The notes under the pieces are model-generated. The model did not search any database, was not told where the DNA came from, and saw nothing but the letters and a program-made list of their open reading frames with translations. A stretch of 64,000 nt of DNA from Novosphingobium huizhouense (GTDB lineage: Bacteria; Pseudomonadota; Alphaproteobacteria; Sphingomonadales; Sphingomonadaceae). Made by a program: the position numbers and the translations under genes. This document shows, in pieces, positions 9,099-16,764 of the stretch. Position 1 is the first letter of the stretch. The number at the start of each line of letters is the position of its first letter. The DNA is taken from positions 372,001 to 436,000 of the forward strand of contig NZ_JAILXZ010000002.1 of assembly GCF_020179475.1 (NCBI RefSeq), read 5' to 3'.

Positions 9099-10115
9099 TC
9101 ACCGCCTCATCGTGGCTATCCACCGCTTCACGACCGCGATCCCCGCCGGATCGACGCTCGCCCGGCCCAGTTCGGGCATCGCCACGCCGCCCTCGGTGCT
9201 GGCCATGCGGAACGGCAGGATCGAATGCTCGGGGTCCCCCGGCACCACGTCGAACTCGAACGTGCCCGCGCCGCGTCCCGCCGCCACCGGACGCTTCATC
9301 ACGCCGGTGCGATAGGGGTCGTCCTGCTCCCAGCGCAAGTCGAGCCCCGAATTCGAGGCCGAGCCTTCCGGGTTGTGGCAATGGGCGCAGTTGGCCTCGA
9401 GATAACCGCGCGCGGCAAGCGCCACCGGCGCACCGTCGCGCTCCTCCCACACCGGCAGGCGCGTCTTGACCACCGGCACGGCATCGAGCCTGCCCGCCCG
9501 GACCTGCGCGGCGAGCCACGTCGCCGCGAGGTTGCGCGCCTTCGGCCCGATCGGCGTCACCGCGCCCGACAGCGCGTGGCATTCCTTGCACTGGTTCTTG
9601 TTGGGGATGGCATAGTCGATCGCGACCCCGGCCGGAGTCGTCAGCGCAAGCCTTGCGCCGGCCAGCGCCAACCGCGCCTCGGTCTGTTCCGCATTCCAGC
9701 GATAGGGCAGCGCCACCCAGCCCGAAGCGCGATGCAGCAGCACGCGCGTCTCGATCAGCCGGCGCTTGCCCCCGGCCGGAAAGGCGAAGGTCTTGATCAG
9801 CGCGGCGCCGACGGGCAGGTCGAGCAGCCCCTCGCCTTGCGCCCGCGCCTTCGCGCCCTTGGGCAGATAGACGAAGCGCAGCTTCTCCGCCCCGTCCGAC
9901 CACAGCGGCGTGTTGAGCCGGTAGGGCACGACCCCGTCGGCCGGAACCTGCGCCGCGGCATCGGCGAAGAAGCCGAACTCGGCCAGCGTCTGCGGGTAAC
10001 CCTCCGCCGTCACCGCCGCATCGTTCACCCGCGCGCCGTCCGCCAGCGCGTCGGGCCTCGGGCTTGCCGCGACGAGCGCGGTCAGCGCCGCGGCCAGCAG
10101 CACCAGCCGCTTCAT
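9099..10115 (-). CDS. Diheme c-type cytochrome, SO2930/HNE_0200 family
   Basis: A 338-residue secreted protein with an N-terminal signal peptide (MKRLVLLAAALTALVAA) and two heme-attachment motifs, CKECH and CAHCH, about 65 residues apart. The layout NTPLWSDGAEKLRFVYLPKG is typical of a conserved family always paired with a beta-helix protein. It would act in the periplasm as an electron carrier or oxidase of unknown substrate. The ATG overlaps the stop of the upstream beta-helix gene (ATGA), so the two proteins are made together. Confidence 0.85.
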   Translation of the reverse strand: MKRLVLLAAALTALVAASPRPDALADGARVNDAAVTAEGYPQTLAEFGFFADAAAQVPADGVVPYRLNTPLWSDGAEKLRFVYLPKGAKARAQGEGLLDLPVGAALIKTFAFPAGGKRRLIETRVLLHRASGWVALPYRWNAEQTEARLALAGARLALTTPAGVAIDYAIPNKNQCKECHALSGAVTPIGPKARNLAATWLAAQVRAGRLDAVPVVKTRLPVWEERDGAPVALAARGYLEANCAHCHNPEGSASNSGLDLRWEQDDPYRTGVMKRPVAAGRGAGTFEFDVVPGDPEHSILPFRMASTEGGVAMPELGRASVDPAGIAVVKRWIATMRR

Positions 10116-11332
10116 CGCGCGATCCGCGCCTCCAGCGCCGCCGGCGCGCCGACGCTCGCGCGGTCGACGCGCTTGACCGGCGCGGTCAGCTTGAGCGGCG
10201 AAGGCCTTGCCGCCTCGGCCGATGCGCCCTGCGCCGGGAGGTTGAGCGAGAGGCCGGGCAGCGAGGCGGCCACCATCAGCGCCTCTCCGGGCTTGCCCAG
10301 GCCATCCCACAGCACCGGCGGCAGCGCGCCGCCCAGCGCCGCCTTCAACTGCGCGCCGCCCGGAAGCTGCGGATCGTCGCCGCCCCCGCGCACGAGGTTG
10401 TCGCCCACCACCACGTTGCGCGGATAAGGATTGTAGCGCTTGTCCTCGAACGCCTTGGGATAGGCGACGACCAGCACTTGCGCGGTCGGGTTGTTCTCGA
10501 GCGTGTTGTGTTCGACCAGCACGCCGTCGTTGGCCATGACCATCACGCCGGTTCCGCGCGGCACGCCCGCAACGATGTTGCCCTTGGGCGCGAAGTTCGG
10601 CGTGTCGTTGGCGACCACGAGGTTGTTCTCGATCACCGTGTTGCCGCCGCCCATCACCGGCAGGCCGGGGAGGTCGAAGACGAGGATGCCGCCCGCGTTG
10701 CCGGTCACCATGTTGGCGGTCACCAGCGCGTTGCGGCTGTTCTCGATCTCGATCCCGGCCACATTCTCGCGCGCGATCGAATGGCGCACGGTGATGTCCT
10801 TGCTCTGTCCGACGTAGATCCCGGCATCGGACGCGCCGCGCACCACGCAGCCGTCGATCAGCACGCCCGTGCTCTGCACCGGGTAGATGCCATAGGCGCC
10901 GTTGGTCTCCTTGGGCGCGCCGCTCCATGTCACGCGGACGCGGCGATAGACCACCCGGTCCGCGCCCTTCGACTTGATCCCGTCGCCGTGTGCGTCCTCG
11001 ACCGCAAAGTCGCGCAGGGTGACGTCGTCGGACGTGACCAGCAGGCCCTCGCCCGCGCCCTTCTGCCCGGCGAAGTCGAGGACCGTCGCGTACATCCCTG
11101 CGCCCTTGACGGTCACGCCGTCGACATCGAGCGATAGCCCGTCGTCGAGCGCGAAGCGCCCGGCGCCGAGTTCTACGACATCACCCGGGTGCGCGGTGAT
11201 CAGCGCCTCCTGCAGCCGGCCTTGCGCGCCGTCCCCGGGCGCGACCGCGATCGTCCTGGCGACGGCAAGGTGGGAGATGGCGGCAAGGGCGAGCGCTCCC
11301 GCCACGGCGAGCTTCTTTTCTGGCATCCTCAT
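10112..11332 (-). CDS. Secreted parallel beta-helix repeat protein
   Basis: About 406 residues. A signal peptide (MPEKKLAVAGALALAAISHLAVA) is followed by many right-handed beta-helix turns with NxxxxN-type spacing, seen in GIYVGQSKDITVRHS and GIEIENSRNALVTANMVTGN. Such proteins bind or cleave polysaccharides, but no catalytic site is obvious. The gene precedes and overlaps the diheme cytochrome gene, the conserved pairing of this family. The ATG at 11332 is taken as the start; ATG 11326 is also possible. Confidence 0.82.
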   Translation of the reverse strand: MRMPEKKLAVAGALALAAISHLAVARTIAVAPGDGAQGRLQEALITAHPGDVVELGAGRFALDDGLSLDVDGVTVKGAGMYATVLDFAGQKGAGEGLLVTSDDVTLRDFAVEDAHGDGIKSKGADRVVYRRVRVTWSGAPKETNGAYGIYPVQSTGVLIDGCVVRGASDAGIYVGQSKDITVRHSIARENVAGIEIENSRNALVTANMVTGNAGGILVFDLPGLPVMGGGNTVIENNLVVANDTPNFAPKGNIVAGVPRGTGVMVMANDGVLVEHNTLENNPTAQVLVVAYPKAFEDKRYNPYPRNVVVGDNLVRGGGDDPQLPGGAQLKAALGGALPPVLWDGLGKPGEALMVAASLPGLSLNLPAQGASAEAARPSPLKLTAPVKRVDRASVGAPAALEARIAR

Positions 11333-11395
11333 GGCCCGAGAGAATGCGCTGACATTCGTGTAAGTCAATCGCGATCGCGCAATCGGCTCAACGCA

Positions 11396-11433
11396 GAAAG
11401 GCCCGCCACCGTGTTCGCGGTGACGGGCCTTTC
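11396..11433 (-). terminator. Hairpin terminator after pntB
   Basis: GAAAGGCCCG...CGGGCCTTTC stem with one mismatch (C opposite A) and a short loop, 21 bases after the pntB stop on the minus strand. It ends in CCTTTCTG, a weak T run. It also lies upstream of the beta-helix gene. Confidence 0.65.
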
Positions 11434-11453
11434 GAAATCGTGGCTGCCGGCGC

Positions 11454-12869
11454 TTAGTGCGCCAGCGCCTTGACGATGTCTTCGACCATCTTCTTGGCGT
11501 CGGCCAGAAGCATCATGGTCTGGTCCATGTAGAACACGTCGTTGTCCACGCCGGCATAGCCCACGCCGCCCATGGAGCGCTTGACGAAGAAGATCGTCTT
11601 GGCCTTGTCGACGTCGAACACCGGCATGCCGTAGATCGGCGAGGACTTGTCGGTCTTGGCGGCCGGGTTGACCACGTCGTTGGCGCCGATGATGAAGGCA
11701 ACGTCGGCCTGCGCGAACTCGGAGTTGATGTCCTCCAGCTCGAACACTTCGTCATAGGGCACGTTGGCTTCGGCCAGCAGCACGTTCATGTGGCCGGGCA
11801 TGCGGCCCGCCACCGGGTGGATGGCGTACTTCACGTTGACGCCTTCCTTTTTCAGCACGTCGCCCATCTCGCGCAGCGCGTGCTGCGCCTGGGACACGGC
11901 CATGCCGTAGCCCGGGATGATGATGACGTTTTCGGCTTCCTTCATCATGTAGGCGGCGTCTTCGGCGCTGCCGCGCTTCCACGGGCGCTGCTCCTTGGCC
12001 GCGCCGCCGCCGGCCGCCGCTTCCGCGCCGAAGCCGCCCGCGATCACCGACAGGAACCCGCGGTTCATCGCCTTGCACATGATGTACGAAAGGATCGCGC
12101 CCGAAGAGCCCACCAGCGCGCCGGTGATGATCATCGCGGTGTTGTGGAGCGTGAAGCCCATCGCCGCCGCGGCCCAGCCCGAATACGAGTTGAGCATCGA
12201 GACGACCACCGGCATGTCCGCGCCGCCGATCGGGATGATCAGCAGGAAGCCGATGATGAACGACAGGACGGTGATCGTCGCGATCACCCACTGGCTCTGG
12301 TCCTGCGTGAAATAGGCGACGAGGCCGAGGATCGCGATCAGCGTGCCGAGGTTCAGCACGTGGCGGCCCGGCAGCAGGATCGGCGATCCGCTCATCTTGC
12401 CCGCCAGCTTCAGGAACGCGATGATCGAACCCGAGAAGGTGATCGCACCGATGGCGATACCAAGGCCCATCTCGATCCGGCTCTGCGGTTCGATGATTCC
12501 GTCAGCGCCGGCAATGCCGAAAGCCTGCGGGTTGAGGTAGGCGGCAAGGCCCACCAGCACGGCGGCAAGGCCGACCAGCGAGTGGAACGCCGCCACCAGC
12601 TGCGGCATGTCGGTCATCTTGATCTTGCGCGCGGTGACGAAGCCCACCCCGCCGCCGATGGCGATCGCGCCTGCGATTTCCGGCAGGCTGGCGATGCCGT
12701 GCGTGACCAGCGTGGTGACCATCGCGATGGTCATGCCGATCATTCCATAGCGGTTGCCCGCGCGGCTCGTCGCCGGGCTGGAAAGCCCGCGCAGCGCGAG
12801 AATGAAGAGGACGCCCGAGACGAGGTAGGCGAGCATCGCCCACGAAGGAACGGCAGTGACGTGTTCCAT
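11454..12869 (-). CDS. pntB: NAD(P) transhydrogenase subunit beta
   Basis: Membrane and NADP(H)-binding subunit of the proton-pumping transhydrogenase, 471 residues. It uses the proton gradient to drive hydride transfer from NADH to NADP+, feeding NADPH to biosynthesis. The first half is strongly hydrophobic with about nine membrane segments; the second half holds the dIII domain with IIIPGYGMAVSQAQHALREM and the end region containing GANDVVNPAAKTDKSSPIYG. The ATG shares bases with the pntA2 stop (TGATG). Last gene of the operon. Confidence 0.96.
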   Translation of the reverse strand: MEHVTAVPSWAMLAYLVSGVLFILALRGLSSPATSRAGNRYGMIGMTIAMVTTLVTHGIASLPEIAGAIAIGGGVGFVTARKIKMTDMPQLVAAFHSLVGLAAVLVGLAAYLNPQAFGIAGADGIIEPQSRIEMGLGIAIGAITFSGSIIAFLKLAGKMSGSPILLPGRHVLNLGTLIAILGLVAYFTQDQSQWVIATITVLSFIIGFLLIIPIGGADMPVVVSMLNSYSGWAAAAMGFTLHNTAMIITGALVGSSGAILSYIMCKAMNRGFLSVIAGGFGAEAAAGGGAAKEQRPWKRGSAEDAAYMMKEAENVIIIPGYGMAVSQAQHALREMGDVLKKEGVNVKYAIHPVAGRMPGHMNVLLAEANVPYDEVFELEDINSEFAQADVAFIIGANDVVNPAAKTDKSSPIYGMPVFDVDKAKTIFFVKRSMGGVGYAGVDNDVFYMDQTMMLLADAKKMVEDIVKALAH

Positions 12870-13153
12870 CACTTCTTCTCCTTCTTCTTGTACATCGCCA
12901 GCATGCGCTCGGTCACGGCAAAGCCGCCGAAGATGTTGACCGAAGCCAGCACCACAGCGCCAAGGCCCAGCCACTTCGACACGGCAGACCCTTCCGCCGC
13001 CGAAGCCACCAGCGCGCCGACCACGATCACCGAGGAAATCGCATTGGTCACCGCCATCAGCGGCGTATGCAGCGCCGGGGTAACCGACCAGACCACGTAA
13101 TAGCCCACGAAGCAGGCCATCACGAAGATCGAGAGAATTGAGATGAAGTCCAT
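12869..13153 (-). CDS. pntAB: NAD(P) transhydrogenase subunit alpha 2 (membrane part)
   Basis: A 94-residue protein with three or four membrane segments (ISILSIFVMACFVGYYVVWS and following) that supplies the alpha-subunit transmembrane helices of a three-gene transhydrogenase. The C-terminus MLAMYKKKEKK and NIFGGFAVTERM are typical. The ATG at 13153 follows the stop of an inserted DUF559 gene by a base. Normally this gene directly follows pntAA; here about 505 bases separate the two. Confidence 0.94.
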   Translation of the reverse strand: MDFISILSIFVMACFVGYYVVWSVTPALHTPLMAVTNAISSVIVVGALVASAAEGSAVSKWLGLGAVVLASVNIFGGFAVTERMLAMYKKKEKK

Positions 13154-13154
13154 A

Positions 13155-13574
13155 TCAGCACGTGACTCCGAAAGAGTCTCCCCCTCTGGGGGAGGTGGCA
13201 GCCCGAAGGGCTGACGGAGGGGGAACTTTGCCGCACTGGGCGACGATGGAATTGGCGACTGCCTCGGGGTCGCGCAGGACCTCGGCGGCGGCAATACGCA
13301 TGACCGCGAAGCCTCGGGAACGGAGAACGGAATCGCGGACTTCATCGTGGTCCGGATTGTCGCCCATCGAATGGGCGATACCGTCGATCTCGATCACGAG
13401 ACGCGCTTGCGCGCAGTAGAAATCGACCACCATGCGACTGACGGGATGTTGGTTGCGAAACTTGAACCCCATGGGGCGGCGGCGAAGCTGTTGCCAGAGC
13501 AGCCCCTCGGGCAACGACATGAGCCGCCGCAACCTGCGGGCGGATGCCAACGCCTCGGGCGTGTGGTCTTCCAT
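13155..13574 (-). CDS. DUF559 (VSR-like) endonuclease-domain protein inside the pnt operon
   Basis: A 139-residue protein of the DUF559 family, related to very-short-patch-repair-like nucleases. Residues 9-110 hold the domain: ARRLRRLMSLPEGLLWQQLR, then FRNQHPVSRMVVDFYC, LVIEIDGIAH and SRGFAVMRI, with Asp and Glu-x-Asp in a nuclease-like layout. Its ribosome binding site (GGAGGGGGAAG) comes from a palindromic repeat just upstream, and its last 20 or so residues are read through an inverted copy of that repeat. It separates pntAA from pntAB. Role unknown; the arrangement suggests a mobile cassette. Confidence 0.85.
   Translation of the reverse strand: MEDHTPEALASARRLRRLMSLPEGLLWQQLRRRPMGFKFRNQHPVSRMVVDFYCAQARLVIEIDGIAHSMGDNPDHDEVRDSVLRSRGFAVMRIAAAEVLRDPEAVANSIVAQCGKVPPPSALRAATSPRGGDSFGVTC
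13179..13224. repeat. Palindromic repeat R1, downstream side of the DUF559 gene
   Basis: A 46-bp element made of two hairpins: TCCCCCTC/TGGGGGA-type and GCCC-GAA-GGGC (13201-13210). It is an inverted copy of the repeat at 13579-13626. Beside it, GACTC-CGAAA-GAGTC at 13164-13178 forms a third small hairpin. Confidence 0.85.
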
Positions 13575-13578
13575 CGGC

Positions 13579-13626
13579 TTCCCCCTCCGTCAGCGCTTCG
13601 CGCTGCCACCTCCCCCAATGGGGGAG
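13579..13626. repeat. Palindromic repeat R2, upstream side of the DUF559 gene
   Basis: A 48-bp inverted partner of R1. The inner stem reads GCGC-TTC-GCGC where R1 has GCCC-GAA-GGGC: both arms changed together, so the stem is kept. The copy provides the Shine-Dalgarno sequence of the DUF559 gene. Confidence 0.85.
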
Positions 13627-13660
13627 AATCCCCCGAACTGCTTCCGGTCCCCCGAACCGA

Positions 13661-14794
13661 TCACCCGAGCAGCCTCTCATGCACCACCTTGCCGCCTTGC
13701 GTCAGGCGGATGGCGGTGCCGATTTCCTCGTCGAGCACAGGCTTGCCCAAACCCTTGTCCCAGAACGCCGAGAGGAAGTTGTAGAGGTTGCGGCTGAACA
13801 GCGCCGAAGCGTCGGCCGGCAGGTGCGCGGGCGTGTTCGAATAGCCGACGATCTTTACGCCGTGCTTCACGACCACCTGGTCCGCCACAGAACCTTCGAC
13901 GTTGCCGCCTTGCGCCACGGCGAGGTCGAAGATGACCGAGCCGGGCTTCATGCTGGCGATCTGCGCGTCCGAAACCAGGCGCGGCGCAGGCCGGCCCGGG
14001 ATCAGCGCGGTGGTGATCACGATGTCCTGCTTGGCGATGTGGCTCGACACCAGCTCGGCCTGGGCCTTCTGGTATTCCTCGCTCATCTCCGTCGCATAGC
14101 CGCCGGCGCCCTCGCCCTCGATCCCGGCGACGCTCTCGACGAAGATCGGCTTGGCGCCGAGCGACTGGATCTGCTCCCTGGTGGCCGAGCGCACGTCGGT
14201 CGCCGAAACCTGCGCGCCGAGGCGGCGGGCGGTGGCGATCGCCTGCAGCCCGGCGACGCCGACGCCCATGACGAAGCACTTGGCCGCCGAAACGGTGCCG
14301 GCGGCGGTCATCATCATCGGGAAGGCGCGGCCGTAGTGGTCGGCCGCGACGAGCACCGCCTTGTAGCCGGCGAGGTTCGACTGGCTGGAGAGGATGTCCA
14401 TCGACTGCGCGCGGGTGATGCGCGGCATGAACTCCATCGCCAGTGCTTCCAGGCCGGCGGCGGCATAGGCGTCGACCCGGTCGCGGCGGCGGAAAGGATC
14501 GAGCCCTGCCGCCACCCACGCACCGGGCTTTGCCCCGGCGAGAAGCTCCGCTTCGGGCCCCTGCACGCCGAGCACGATGTCCGCACCCGTCGCCGCCGCG
14601 CCCTCGGCCACGACCTCGGCTCCTGCCGCGCGGTAGTCGTCGTCGCCGATCGACGCGGTCGCGCCGGCGCCGCTCTCGATCCGCACGACGGCGCCGAGCG
14701 CGATGAACTTCTTCACCGTCTCGGGCGTTGCCGCGACGCGCGTTTCGCCTTCCGCCCGCTCGCGCAGCACGGCGATCGTGGTTGCCCCCGCCAT
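13661..14794 (-). CDS. pntAA: NAD(P) transhydrogenase subunit alpha 1 (NAD-binding part)
   Basis: Soluble NAD(H)-binding dI subunit, 377 residues. The domain pair is clear: an N-terminal alanine-dehydrogenase-like region (ERAEGETRVAATPETVKKF) and a Rossmann region with VMGVGVAGLQAIATARRLGA. Other family blocks are RAQSMDILSSQSNLAGYKAV and SVIFDLAVAQGGNVEGS. It starts 7 bases after the stop of the small aa3-oxidase-IV-like gene and would be co-transcribed with pntAB and pntB across the DUF559 cassette. Confidence 0.95.
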   Translation of the reverse strand: MAGATTIAVLRERAEGETRVAATPETVKKFIALGAVVRIESGAGATASIGDDDYRAAGAEVVAEGAAATGADIVLGVQGPEAELLAGAKPGAWVAAGLDPFRRRDRVDAYAAAGLEALAMEFMPRITRAQSMDILSSQSNLAGYKAVLVAADHYGRAFPMMMTAAGTVSAAKCFVMGVGVAGLQAIATARRLGAQVSATDVRSATREQIQSLGAKPIFVESVAGIEGEGAGGYATEMSEEYQKAQAELVSSHIAKQDIVITTALIPGRPAPRLVSDAQIASMKPGSVIFDLAVAQGGNVEGSVADQVVVKHGVKIVGYSNTPAHLPADASALFSRNLYNFLSAFWDKGLGKPVLDEEIGTAIRLTQGGKVVHERLLG

Positions 14795-14801
14795 GACGGT
14801 C

Positions 14802-14924
14802 TTACTGGATGATCAGGACGACGAAGGCGACGATCAGCGCGATGATCGGGGTCGAGACCTTGATCATGTTGATGAAGCCTTCGTAGGTCGCCTTGGCGGC
14901 CTTGATGTCGTTTGCCGGAGCCAT
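14802..14924 (-). CDS. aa3-type cytochrome c oxidase subunit IV-like small membrane protein
   Basis: A 40-residue protein: a soluble N-terminus (MAPANDIKAAKATYEGFIN) followed by one membrane helix (STPIIALIVAFVVLIIQ). This matches the bacterial aa3-type oxidase subunit IV family, a single-helix protein. The ATG at 14924 has GAGGG about 10 bases upstream. It is the first gene of the transhydrogenase operon, a location that suggests a role with the transhydrogenase rather than with an oxidase. A longer in-frame start at 14999 is less likely. Confidence 0.8.
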   Translation of the reverse strand: MAPANDIKAAKATYEGFINMIKVSTPIIALIVAFVVLIIQ

Positions 14925-15032
14925 GTGTTCGTTTCCCTCAAAATCCCGCGCTGTAGCGCGCGCATGCTCTAACCACATGGCCTTGACGTACTCAAGCATG
15001 CGCTTGCGACGTTGCCTCGGGTGTTTCGCTTA

Positions 15033-15050
15033 ATCGGGTCTTTACCCGAT
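15033..15050. other. Inverted repeat in the divergent promoter region
   Basis: ATCGGGT-CTTT-ACCCGAT, a perfect 7-bp inverted repeat with a 4-base loop, lies between the divergent small membrane protein/pnt operon and the sigma-54 activator gene. It may be an operator or a short hairpin in a leader. Confidence 0.4.
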
Positions 15051-15139
15051 CCGTTTAACGCGGCTCCTGTCCAAATGAGGGGCTCTCCAAAAGAAGGGGC
15101 CGCCGGCACGGACACCGACTTGCGAGAGACGTTCCGACG

Positions 15140-16570
15140 ATGGCCGAGCCCGAAGATCGCCTGCTGCTGCTGATCGACAACGACCCCGCGCAGTGCCGCC
15201 TGGTCACCGCGCTGGCCGGGCGCGAGGGCTGGCGCACGATCGTGGCGCGCGATGGCGAAACCGGGATCGCCACGCTCGGCACGCGCCAGGGGATGCAGCT
15301 GGGCGCGATCATGCTCCACCAGGGAGCGGTCGGGAACGAGACCTGCGCGCTGATCGCCGAGCTCAAGGCGCGGCGCCCGGCCCTGCCGATCCTCGTCGTC
15401 ACCACCAGCTCCTCGCCGCTGCTCGCGGTCGAGGCGATGCGCGCCGGGGCGACCGACTACCTGATCAAGCCGGTCTCGCCCGACCGCCTGCTCAAGGCCC
15501 TGCGCAGCGCGACCACGCGCGAGCAGCCGGCGGCCGAGCTGCAGCCGCTGACCGAGAAGTTCGACACCGCGCTCGACTTCGATTCGATGATCGGCGCCGC
15601 GCCCGCCTTCCGCGCCGCGCTGGCGGTGGCGGCCAAGGCCGCGCGGACGCAGAACACCGTGCTGATCGAAGGCGAGAGCGGCACCGGCAAGGAGATGCTG
15701 GTGCGCGCGATGCATGCCGCAAGCCCGCGCGCCCGCGCCCCGTTGCGGATCGTCAACGCCGGCGGCATCCCGGCCAACCAGCTCGAATCCGTGCTGTTCG
15801 GCCACGAGAAGGGCGCCTTCCCCGGCGCCTTCGACCGCCAGACCGGCGCGCTCCAGCAGGCCGACGGCGGCACGCTAGTGATCGACGAGATCGAGCGCAT
15901 GCCGTCGGGCGTGCAGGAGCGCTTCGTCCAGTTCCTCGAGCGCGGCGACGTCCAGCCGATCGGCGCGCGCCATTCGTTCAAGGTCGACGTCCGCCTGCTG
16001 CTCTGCGCCAACGCCTCGCTGCGCGACCTTGCCGACGCGCGGATGTTCAGCGGCCCGCTCGCCGACGCGCTCGCCGGCCTCGTTGTCCACCTGCCGCCGC
16101 TGCGCCAGCGGGTGGCCGACATTCCCGCGCTCGCCCGCCACTTCCTCGCCCGGATCGGCGAGCAGCCCGGCCTGCGGCCGCTGGGCGTGACCGACGGCGC
16201 GCTGGCGCTGCTCTCGGCCTACGACTGGCCGGGCAACGTCCGCCAGCTCCAGGCCACGCTGTTCCGCGCCGCGGTGTTCTGCGACGGCGAGATGCTGACC
16301 GCGCAGGACTTCCCCCACCTCGCCAGCATGGTCGGCGACGCCCCGCGCCCCTCGCCCCAGATCGGCGAGGGCGCCGGCATCGTCCTGTTCACCCCCGACG
16401 GCAACCTGCGCCCGCTCGACGACATCGAGGCCGACGTCATCCGCCTCGCCATCGGGCACTACCGCGGCCGGATGACCGAAGTCGCCCGCCGGCTGGGGAT
16501 CGGACGGTCCACGCTCTACCGCAAGCTCGCCGAACTCGGCATCGATTCGGCCCCCGACCGCGCAGCCTGA
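15140..16570 (+). CDS. Sigma-54-dependent activator with degenerate receiver and GAFPGA loop
   Basis: A 476-residue protein with three parts: a receiver-like domain (residues 5-125), an AAA+ sigma-54 interaction domain (about 145-385) and a Fis-type helix-turn-helix (VARRLGIGRSTLYRKLAEL, about 445-465). Walker A is GESGTGKE and Walker B is LVIDEIERM. The receiver has His60 where the phosphorylated Asp is expected, and the sigma-54 contact loop reads GAFPGA (225-230) instead of GAFTGA. Both changes argue against a standard phospho-activated regulator. It may work without phosphorylation, or not with sigma-54 at all. Confidence 0.88.
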   Translation: MAEPEDRLLLLIDNDPAQCRLVTALAGREGWRTIVARDGETGIATLGTRQGMQLGAIMLHQGAVGNETCALIAELKARRPALPILVVTTSSSPLLAVEAMRAGATDYLIKPVSPDRLLKALRSATTREQPAAELQPLTEKFDTALDFDSMIGAAPAFRAALAVAAKAARTQNTVLIEGESGTGKEMLVRAMHAASPRARAPLRIVNAGGIPANQLESVLFGHEKGAFPGAFDRQTGALQQADGGTLVIDEIERMPSGVQERFVQFLERGDVQPIGARHSFKVDVRLLLCANASLRDLADARMFSGPLADALAGLVVHLPPLRQRVADIPALARHFLARIGEQPGLRPLGVTDGALALLSAYDWPGNVRQLQATLFRAAVFCDGEMLTAQDFPHLASMVGDAPRPSPQIGEGAGIVLFTPDGNLRPLDDIEADVIRLAIGHYRGRMTEVARRLGIGRSTLYRKLAELGIDSAPDRAA

Positions 16571-16585
16571 GGAACGCGAAAAGCA

Positions 16586-16595
16586 GGGGGGGGGG
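16586..16595. repeat. Ten-G homopolymer
   Basis: A run of ten G residues sits 16 bases after the sigma-54 activator stop, in the 194-base non-coding gap before folP. Nothing else but a terminator hairpin (16741-16758) was seen in this gap. Confidence 0.9.
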
Positions 16596-16740
16596 TGACG
16601 GGGTTTACACAGTCCTGGAGCAAAATTCCGGGCCCCGGTTCGCGCTCCCGCCCGTCGAGCCAAGTTGCTGAAGCAAAGGGGAAGTCGGTGGTCACGCGGC
16701 GATTGTGCGCAAGCCGGCCGGTGTAGGACAGCGCAAAATA

Positions 16741-16758
16741 CCTGACGCACGCGTCAGG
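16741..16758 (-). terminator. Hairpin terminator after folP
   Basis: CCTGACGC-AC-GCGTCAGG, a perfect 8-bp stem, lies 7 bases past the folP stop. On the minus strand it is followed by TATTTTGC, a short T-rich tail consistent with an intrinsic terminator. Confidence 0.7.
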
Positions 16759-16764
16759 AACGTG

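Noticed and set aside
13342-13784. Several open frames on both strands over the DUF559 cassette
   Set aside because: Only the 139-codon frame shows the DUF559 domain; the others are shadows, some reading through the palindromes.
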